A stretch of 64,000 nucleotides of DNA from Karalla daura. Lineage: Eukaryota > Chordata > Actinopteri > Chaetodontiformes > Leiognathidae. The notes under the pieces were generated by a model. The model had not been told where the DNA came from. It was given only the letters and a program-made list of their open reading frames with translations, and ran no database searches. Made by a program: the position numbers and the translations under genes. This document shows positions 51,501 through 62,100 of this stretch, piece by piece (within the stretch, counting starts at the first letter, position 1; each line of letters opens with the position of its first letter). The stretch spans positions 22,563,036 through 22,627,035 of the forward strand of contig CM055198.1 in NCBI GenBank assembly GCA_029224185.1, given 5' to 3'.

Positions 51501-52904
51501 AACATCTCTTCTTGTTCTCTCACAGAATGTGCAGATATGTGGCCTCAAAGTAAGGTCATGGAGAATTCATCAACAATGCCGCATGTGATATATCATACTC
51601 CAAGTAATTTTAACAATTGCACATTAGGCTCTTGAGAACACATCAGGATATTTCAGTCGCTATTTATACGAATGTCCTTCACCTGTCCAGGTAAATTCTG
51701 GTATGTCCCTGGCAGGCAGGGTGTCTCTCTAACAGATCCAGGTGGACACATGTTTCCAGGTGAGCAGAGCACAGTGGGCTGCAGGCTGCTGTTGTCACTA
51801 CCTGGACAGTAGGAGCCAGCCGGGCAGATATGAGAAGGGAAAGAGAGCCCTCTGGTGGAGCACAGGAAACCTGCAGGACAGAGAGGCACCAGCCATGAGT
51901 GGACACACACATCCACTGTGTGAGGGGATTATCCCCGGATAAATCAACTTATGTAATGGAAGTTTTATCTCTTGGCAGATAGACAGACACAATTAAAAGC
52001 TAATGTGCAAACAGGTGTTAGCGAACAGGGTCCAACCTGGAGGGCAAGGCAGGCAGTCAGAGGGATGGCTGTTTCTGGTTGTGTTGCTGTAATGTCCAGC
52101 GGGACAGGGCAGGGGTGCTGAAGAGCCCTGGGGGCAGTAATGACCTTCAGGACATCTGTCACCTGTCACCCCTCCGTCCTCAGGCGTGGGTGACCGGGCT
52201 CCTGACAGGCAGTAATACCCATCACTGCACAGCCCTGATGTGACGCTCATCCCAGGGGATGCACAGAAGAAGCCTAGTTCGATAAGAAACGAGGGACGCA
52301 ACTGAGCGAATTAACAGTTCACGTGCACATGAACCTAAATCACCTCAAAAGATATGAAATGTGGAACAAGCACTGAATAATGCATTAATCTGTCTTCAGA
52401 CACAGTTTCTCATTATGATGCTGCCTCACCATCAAAGTCATCCTTAACTCAACTACTTAACCTGAAGGCATCTTAGCATCAAAGTGTGACCTGGTGGGCA
52501 CGGTAAGCAGTCCTGGAGCTGGGCCATGCGACTGTGAGGGTTGATGGATCCAGCTGGACACGGGTACTGGTTCTTGGACCAGGTCCCGGACGGGCAGTAA
52601 TGACCCTCTGGACACTCATATGTTCTCGTCAGGGAGTCATTGTGTGTGCCAGGACAATACAAACTAAACACAGAAAACAAGGATGAAATCATTTCCATCT
52701 TCAGTGCAGGCATGACCATACTTGTTACTTTATATATATATATATATATTGTGTGTATACAGTATGTGCAGTTGTGCCCATAAATTTACATTTTGAAACA
52801 TAAGCCAATTCTTAAAAATCAGATGCAGAAATAGTTAATCTTGGGATATAAGCATCAAATGAAGAAATGTATCATCACACAACTATGTGGGATATGTGAG
52901 TCCA

Positions 52905-52938
<34 letters not shown>

Positions 52939-53120
52939 TACACACAAACAGAGGTTGAAATGGCTATTAAGGATAAGTTTCCACACCTGTGACTTATTCG
53001 ATTGTAATCAGTGTGTGTCTGAATAGTCAATAAGCTTCTTAGCTGTTGAGAGGCCCCTGAACATTTCATCCAGGGCTTCACTGACTTTGCAGAGTGATGA
53101 ACCAGGAGAAAAGGTGTTGA

Positions 53121-53154
<34 letters not shown>

Positions 53155-56100
53155 GGGTATGTAGGAATGGGTATGCACACTAAGTTGGGTTTAAAAGTCA
53201 TTATCAGACATAATCATCAGAAACATGTTCTGGATGGAGTTGCTCTCTCAGTTCACCACGCTTAGACATGAATATGCGTCCATGTTTACAGTGCAGAGAG
53301 ACTGTGTGGGGCTGATAAGTGAGTTTACCCCTGGGGACAGATGCTGCAGCTGGCTTGGCCATCTTCAGTGCTGATGGTTCCCAGGGGGCAGTGCTGAGGA
53401 GCTGCAGAGCCCTCCGAACAGTAATAACCTGGTTGTGAGAAGACAAGAGTCATGAGCAACACACACGCTGAAGAACACACACAAACACACACATGCACAA
53501 TCCACTGGGGGCAGGCTTCAGCATCCTGTGTCAACAGAGCAGCTGCTTATGTTTAGCCTTATTAACTCTCCAGTCTTTTGTTTACCTGGTCACTAAGGCG
53601 GGTCTGTTTATTTAAGCCTTTATCATCTGTTTTTCTTTTCTATTTGCTACAATGAGTAAGTTTAGATTTTTTTCCTGCCATTTCCTGTCTACACAACATA
53701 CTGTATAACATTATTCCCCGCTTGTTTCTATTGACTTTTACATGCATTCTCTTTGAGAAAAAAAATTCCCTCTATTCTTAGAGACAGATGTCTGAATTCT
53801 GAGAGATGTGATCTGACCTTTTGGGCACGGTCCGCCCCTGCTGTCTCTGGAGGGAGGGTCAGGACGATCTGCCCCCTGCAGACAGAAGAAACCTTCCCAG
53901 CATCCTCCTGAAGGCGCTGAGAGCCCCGCGGTGTCGCAGTAGTAACCAGGGAGACATGGCTGGCAATCCTCCTGACAGGGGAAATGAAAGATACAGGTAG
54001 GAGACAAAGGGAGAGATACAGACTATAAGAAAATGGGGAGCGGGGCTCAGAGCAGCGTTGGCTGGGGATTAGATATTGATCAGCTGTCACAATGAGCGAC
54101 GGAGAAAACATTGTGAGCTACTGTATGTACAGCACTGTACAGGGCTCTGCAGAGCAAAAGAGCTTGATATGTACAGTATCTGTATATGTATCTGTGTGTC
54201 GTCTGTGAAGGCAGAGTGTCACTGTTCACTTCCAGAACTTTTCACAACAGCAGCAGCTCATCTTGAAATATTTATTCCCAAAGGCACACTTAATTTTTTT
54301 GTTCCCCTTGACCGTTTTAATTTATAATGTACAGCATGCAGTCAAACAGCTTAACACAACTGGCCCTGCGTGAATATATTTTCATGGTGATGAATCAAAT
54401 GCCTTATGTATCACTATAAAACCCTAAATTATGCTTGTGTTCCTGTGTCTTCTGCATCAATTTTCATAATTTTTGCATTTCAGAGACTACAATCAGCCCG
54501 GTCTCATTTTGCCTGGTGTGAGCTTTCACTCTCAGTGGTTGTCAGGGAGACATGCGGGTGCGGCGCTGGAGTCAAAGCAACCTGGGAGACTAATTTGGTG
54601 AGGTTAGAGAAGGTTCCACGAGGACAGGGCAGAGGATGGACGGTGGCCTCAGGGCAGTAATGACCAGCAGGACATGGCCCTCCCTCTCCTGGTGACACAG
54701 AGAACGGCCATTAATCAAACAAACCGAAGAGAAGCTTCATAAGAAAAGCTTCCACACACCACCAGTCTCTGACAAATCAGACTTATGTTTTTTGTTTGTT
54801 TTTGTTAGACAAACCATACTTGACTATATTTCCTCTGGCTGAAAAGTGCATGCACGATAATAGATGTTTGCTTGCCTGCAGCCTGCGTGAGAGGTTGTGG
54901 GGACGTGTTCCCATGTGTGCAGAAATATCCTTCCTGACACGCTGCAGTGACAGATGTGCCATTTCTGGAAGAACAGTAATGGCCGCCGTCACACTGTCTG
55001 CACTGAGAGACAGTCCAGTAGCCGGGGTCAGGGCCGTAGGTTCCCTCAGGACACCCTCTCAAGTCAAATCCAGTTCCTTCGGGGCAGTAAAAGCCTGCAG
55101 GACACACAAAGAAAAGCATGAAATGTTTTAGACCGGCGTCAGCTTTTTCTCAGATCTATGTTGTTTGCCTCTGCTTTATAGCAGTTGTTTCGCTTTTATA
55201 AAAATTAGCATACAAATGAAATTTCTGAAAATGGCTTTAAAGCACAGCACATACCTGCAGGACACAAGTACAGAGAGCCAGACACGCAGTACCAGCCTGC
55301 CAAACAGGGCTCACACTGAGTAGCACGTTTAACAGCCACGTAAGTCCCTGGACCGCAGGGCACAGGTTGAGCAGTTCCCTCTGGGCAGTAGGAGCCCTCA
55401 GGACAAGGTCCCCCTGTGACTCCATCAGTAGGGGCGGATGTGACTGCTCCTTCGACACAGTAATAGCTTCATAAAGGGCAAAGCAGGACAGGAAATAAGA
55501 TTATGTTCAATGTTCAGGCTCCAGTGATGACTACATTTGTAACATTTGATGATAAAATATCTAGGGATCATGTGGACATGTTTGTGTTGAATAACAAGTA
55601 AAGCTGTACCCGCTGCTGCAGGGTCCACTAGGTTTAATGAGGCCAGTGGAGTTGCAGTAAAATCCTCCCAGACACAGTCTGCAGTCATGAGGGGTTTGCA
55701 GGCCTGAGCTGTTTGACCAGCTTCCTTCAGGGCAGGCAACAGGAGCCGTGGTGCCTGAAAAGATGACGACAAACACCAGCTTACTCTTCGACTCCACTTA
55801 GCAGCAGCGCACGCTGGACAAATATTCCAGAATGCAGTTTTGGGTATTTGGAAATGCAATATAATGTGACAATGTTGTGCACGCTCTGAGCAGAATTTAC
55901 ACACACCAAAACAAGCGAGACACTCGTATAAAGCACCCAGTGTGCATGTAACTGTGAGTTCACCCTGCAGTTACGTTTTCCAAGCACGGGTCAGCGCCCC
56001 GAGTCAGACAGAACAAGTGTACAAATTAATTTGAAGAAAATGATTTTTAAAGTTACAAGATAAATGTTGTCAGGACTTCCTGTGGGCCACAGAATGGTAA

Positions 56101-59100
56101 TTAACATGAATAAAACATTGTAGCCCTTAAACATAATATGCTGGAATGTTAATAGCCTCACACAGTATAAATTTGGTTACATTAGCCTCTAAAAGGAGCT
56201 ACATCAGCAGTGGGTCACAAAAAAAAAAGAAACTATTTTGGAAAGTGTGGACCACCTACAGCTTGATAGCTTTCAGGTACTACCAGCACAATAGCAGCTG
56301 ATGGAGGCTGATTGCTCATTATGGGAGGATGCAGCAGAAACCTGAGGGGCAGTATTGACCGGGCGGGCACCGGAAACCTGAGAGTCCATCCAGGGGGCTG
56401 GGAGACGAGGCTGCCTCTTTGCACCAATAACCAGCATGGCAGGAGCCTAGCAGGGGGAGGAAGAGCAACACATTCTATTACACACTGGGTTAAACACAAC
56501 AAAGCAGACATCTAAAGCAAAATACATTGAATCTAGAACTTTGCACTCTGCAGTCTAGCTGTAGTTTATTTGCAATTCAAGTGGCCGCTCCATTTAGATC
56601 TCTAAAACAGATTCAGGGCAACAATCTAACAACACACAGAGATCTGAAGACTAGAGCAGAGTAGAGTTTCTCCTGCTCACCTGCTGGTTGTGTCAGGCCC
56701 ACAGAGGGACAGTACTGTCCGGCTGGACATGGCACACAGGAATCAGGACTGTGTGCTCCTTGACTGGGGTTGAAGGAGCCTTTGGGACAGGGGTGCTGGT
56801 GGTGCAGGGCTGTACCTGCAGGGCAGTAGTGTCCTTTAGGGCAGAGCCTTGGCAAAGAGACATTGGCTTGCCTCAAGTCACAGTAGTAACCTTGGTGAAG
56901 ATGAAGACAGAGGCAAATCATTACATTTGTAGGACATTTAGGACTCCCCGGAGCTTCAGAACCCTTGGACAATTAAAATGCAGTTGCATCCCAGTTCAGA
57001 GCATTTGGCTTATTTGAGATATCTTATCTCTGTTTTTCAGCCCTATTTATTTATTTTAATGAGACAAATGATGCAGAAAAATAAACATATGTAGAAAATG
57101 TATGATAATGTGGTAACGGTATGTGTGATAAATGTAATATGTGCATGTGAACAAGTTGTATACTTGGTGGGTAGCTGTTTATATTCTGATCAGCAAAACA
57201 AAGATCGTGAAAACATGAATACTGTACATGCTGCTGGAGAAAATGAGAATGATAAATGAAAATGTGAATGGCGGTGGCTCCCACCAGCCTGGCAGATGGT
57301 GCAGGTTTCTTGTCCCTCTCTGTCCTGATAGGTTCCTGATGGACAGGGCTCTGGAGCTGCACTCCCCTGTGAGCAGAAGTGACCTGGAGGACAAGGCAGA
57401 GCCGTGGCCACGGACTGACCAGGAGGGCACCAGTAGCCTATCAAGAGGACACAACACACAAAAACAGAAGTCTAACAAAAACAACAACAACAAAAACCTT
57501 TTCTTTTTTAAACACATGAACCCCAGACGACTGACCGCGGCTGCACGGCCCGGTGGGAGCGACCAGGCCGGCTCGGCTGCAGTAGGACCCCGCCGTGCAG
57601 GGCTGACAGCCGGCCCCGCTGGTCACACCCGCCACTGAGGAGAAAGTCCCAGCTGGACACAGCTCGGGCTCCCCGGAGCCCTCAACTGTAAGAGAGAAGC
57701 ATTAGATGCAGTGACTGCTTTCATTCATTGCCTCCTCATGCACATGCCTCCTGTGGGCTGTAGGGGGACCCAGGTTCACATCAGGACACGCTGGCCAGGG
57801 AGTCTGCTCACATCCTACACCAGTCAACGTAAATAGATTCTGGATGACGCACACTGATACTCATGGGTCATTTATGATGTCCGGTCCACCTGAGTCATGG
57901 GGACTGTCTGCATAATTTGCATGTCCTTGGGCTGCGAGACTCAAGAATAGGATTATAAACAAATGTCATAAATATTCATATTAGGCATCTATGCATTTCC
58001 CGTTGTATTCCCCATGTATTCTGATATAAGGCTATTAATAGGCTTAAGTTTGCAGTCAGGTTAGATAAATAAAGTTCTGCTTACCACAGTATGTCCCAGG
58101 TGGACAGATGTTGCCTGTTTGTCCATCTGCTGGTCTGGCCTCAGTGGCGCCTCCCACACAGTAGAAGCCGGGGGAGCAGGGACCCATCGGCAGAGCCAGA
58201 CCTTTGAACAACGTGAGTACATTGGTTATTTTTACTTTTATCTACAAGTTGCCTTGAGACTAAAAACTGTTTCTGACAAATGTGCGTTTTTAAGAAACTT
58301 GGTAAATGGACTTTTTCAAGTCTTCATGACTTCTCCACTACTAGAACAGTTTCAGGTTCACTAACTTGTCCAGGGACACTTGGACATGTCAGCTGTCAGT
58401 CAGAGGGGAAGACACTGAACCCCAGTTACTGCACCTGGGCAGGTCTGTGATTATCAGTGTCCTGGTACCTGAGATGTTACAGAAGGCTCCGGGTGGACAG
58501 GGCAAGGGCTCTTGGCTTCCTAAGGGGCAGTAGAAGCCCACCTGGCAGCGCCCCCCGGTGGACGTGGCCGGACAAAGACAGTTGGCATTTGTGTAATTGT
58601 CCAGGTCAAAAGGCTGCGAGTTCCATGCTGCAGACACACAGAACCAACCTGAGAGAAACAAAAGCAGCGAGACAGAGAGGCAGACGATGAAAATGATGTA
58701 GCAGTGTTTTGACTGCTGTCTGTTTCTGTGATTTATAAACACTCCTGGTGCAGACACGCAGCAGCATCGCAGCAGACGTCAAACAGGGTGAAAGAAGGAG
58801 CTCAACAGCAGGAAAACAACAATACAGAGAAGGGTGATGAGTCAGTGCTGGAAAAATGGCCTCATGAACCAGGTAGCTGCTGTTCTCATATCTGCAACCA
58901 TGTGTGCAGTCAGTGCTGGCATATGGTGAAAAGCTGTTTCCAGATTGATTGAAAACCACAGAGGGAATTATCTGAATGCTGTGGCTGCTGTTGAGGTGCT
59001 AGAATAAAAATGTAATGAGAGAACAAACACAAAGACGGATGCGGCTGGTGTTCTGTTGTGATGTATCGTGCTTCATGCGCACTCTCTCAGAGGCTTGGAG

Positions 59101-62100
59101 GCTGCTTCGGACCGACTTTCTGCCGGCCCCCATGGACAAACAGGCTGGGCACAGAGGACGAAGTCCTGACACTGAGAAACTAGGCTGCATGGCTATCTTT
59201 GGGAGAAATAAACAGAGACAGTGTTACTGACCGGCCTTGCATTTTCCAGACACTTTGGTCAGCCTCTCCTTCTCACAGTAGTGTCCTGGAGGACACGGCA
59301 GGCAGCTGTCCAGACTCTGAGTCATGGGCTCTGGGTTGTAGTATCCACGAGGACACGGGAACTGGGTGGCATGCCGTGTGCCTGTGCAAAGGACACTTAT
59401 ATTGAAGATATCCAACAGAACATGATGTAAAGTATGACTGTCACACAAACAAACTTCTGCCCATCAAGACAATTTACATCTATCCACCTCTGTTCAGATA
59501 GCTCTGATAAGCATGGAAGGGTACCATATCTTTGTCAAGCTGACCATAATATTCCTGTCAGTAAAAATGGATCATAAACAGGGTAGTAAGATAGCATCTG
59601 GCATATTTTTAATACCAGGGAACAAGGATAAAAGTTCCATCGAGTTTTTGACCATTGTAGGTCTCTAATGACTGCTAGAATAAAAATGTAATCACTTCTG
59701 GCAATCATTATGGATTTCAGATGTTTTTGGATGATTCTACCATCAGGGCAGTAGAAGCCAGGGGGGCAGGGGTACTTTGTGAAGTTGCCAGTCTTTTCTG
59801 CACAGTAGTAGCCAGCGGGGCAGCGGGAACACAGTGCCTGGCCGGTGAGGTTGGTGTAGGTCCCGGCTGGGCAGGGCAACGGTCTCGCACTTCCCTCAGG
59901 GCAGTAATGAGCTGGTGGGCAAATCCCTCCCTCTGAGCCTGCAGAGGAGAAGCCAATTAGGTGTGGAAAAAATGACTGAGATTATGACTGCTAAGCCTTT
60001 AATGTGATGAATCCTGTGATAAACCATGATTAATTCAGCACGCATTCACTCAACAAAACACCCTCACACGTTGAGATTTCCTGCAATTACCAGCATCTGT
60101 TCCTCCTCTATCTGATGCGTATTCATTAGATCCCTCTCCACACATTATATTTTGCCTCTGCTCTTTTCTATTCAATGTATGAACTGCACCCATAATTAAT
60201 CAGAGAGTAATTAACTGTTAAGTCATTGTGGTGACATGTGGAGGTGGTTGAACTGGGTTGACATGATGGAGGAAATCACTTTGCCCACAAGTAGAAATAA
60301 CATTAACTCCTCATGAATATGCTTTTCACTGTTACTTTGCTGTTAAACCTGTGGCTGTTGCGTCTCCCCCTGGACAGTAAAATCCTGCCTGGCACAATCC
60401 AGATGGACGAGTGAGACCTGCGGCACCACAGAAGAAACCGGCTGGACATGGGCTGCAGCCAAAGGAGTCTGTGAGATGAAGACTGCAAACACAGACGTGT
60501 GAACACATGCACAAATATGAACACAGTGAAATGAAAGTGTCTGGGACATGGGTGATATTTGGGTCCAGCCAACCTGTCTGAGTAGGTTCCAGGTGGACAG
60601 GGGAGGGGGAGACTGGTCCCCTCAGGACAGTACCTCCCCTTTGGACATGCCCCTCCCACTCCTGTGCTGAAGTTGCCATCAGGGTTCTGAAAGTTCACAC
60701 CTTGAGAGTGTGTTAGTGTGAGATAGGTTTAGTTGTCTTAGTTAGTTTAGAAGGTGTTTATGTGAGTCTACAGTGAGAAATGGTAATATCGTACCTGCTA
60801 TGCAGTAGTACCCAGCCTGACAGGGTCCAGTGGGTTCAAACAAACCCCAGTCCTCACAGAAGAAACCTGACAACACGCCAGCAAAACAGAATTTAAAGCT
60901 CCACTGACCGGAAAAATAAGGTGCAGAAATCAATCCTGCCCTTTAATTAACTCAATGTGATCATCAATTCTATCAGTTCCAACAGAGTTAGCGAAGTGGC
61001 GGCTGAATGCATAAATATTTGGAGAAAGGCTTCTGCAGTGTTTTGTGGCGGAATGAAAACAACCACATGACAATACTCTCACCTGCTGGACAAATGAGGC
61101 ATTGCTCCACTTGGCTGAGGCCAAACTCAGTGCTATATGTGCCAGGAGGGCAGGGGAGGATCCCCTCCACACCGCCCCCGAGGCAGTAGTGTCCTGCAGG
61201 ACAGGGCTGGACCCCCTCCCCAGACAGGCAGTAGGTCCCTGAGGGACAGTCATCACACGTCTCTGCCCCTTCACAACGCAAAACAAAAGACCAAATGCTG
61301 GAGCAAATCTCAAACTGTAATGCTTGTTGTTATTATTATTATGCAGCTCCATGAGTTGTGTTTACCTGTGGTGTTTGAGTAAGTCCCATCAGGGCAGACT
61401 ATGGGTGAAGAGGAGCCGAAGGGACAGTAGTGTCCAACAGGACAAACGTCCCCTGTCTCACCACCTGAGGGCATTGAAGACACGGCCCCTCCTGAGCAGA
61501 AATATCCTGGAAATCAGAAGATGCTGATTAAATGATTGATTAAAATGATTAGATGCAGAATGGACTGTTGAGTCTGTTGTGTCATTTTTGCGTCTTCCAA
61601 CAAATAATAAGGAAAAAAGAAATGAGAATATCTCTTGAAGTTGTGGTTAAAAGACATGAAAGTTTTCCCTTTCCTCATAATGTACCAGATGTTTAATGCC
61701 ACCACCTGTGTCACACAGTCCTGAGGGCTGGCTGAGTCCAGTGCTGTTGCAGTGAAATCCTGGAGGGCAGGGCCAGCAGGAGGACACGTTCTGGGCGCCC
61801 ATAGTGCTGCTCCATGTTCCCACAGGACAGGGGTGCTGCTGGGGGAACATGGTCCCCCGTGGACAGAAGGAGCCAGGGGGACACACGTCTCCAAAGGCCG
61901 AAGCCACCTGTGGAAGCGTTCATCAGCAGATGAAAAGGTCTGGAGTCTCAAAGCTTGACCGGGTAGCTGTCATCCGTTTCCCACGCACAACTAAAATAAA
62001 ACACCACTCATGAATAATAATTATTTATTTAAGCAATGTAAATTGCTTCCAAATTCATATTCACGTCCAATGACAGACCACGATTTAGCAGTCAAAGTGT

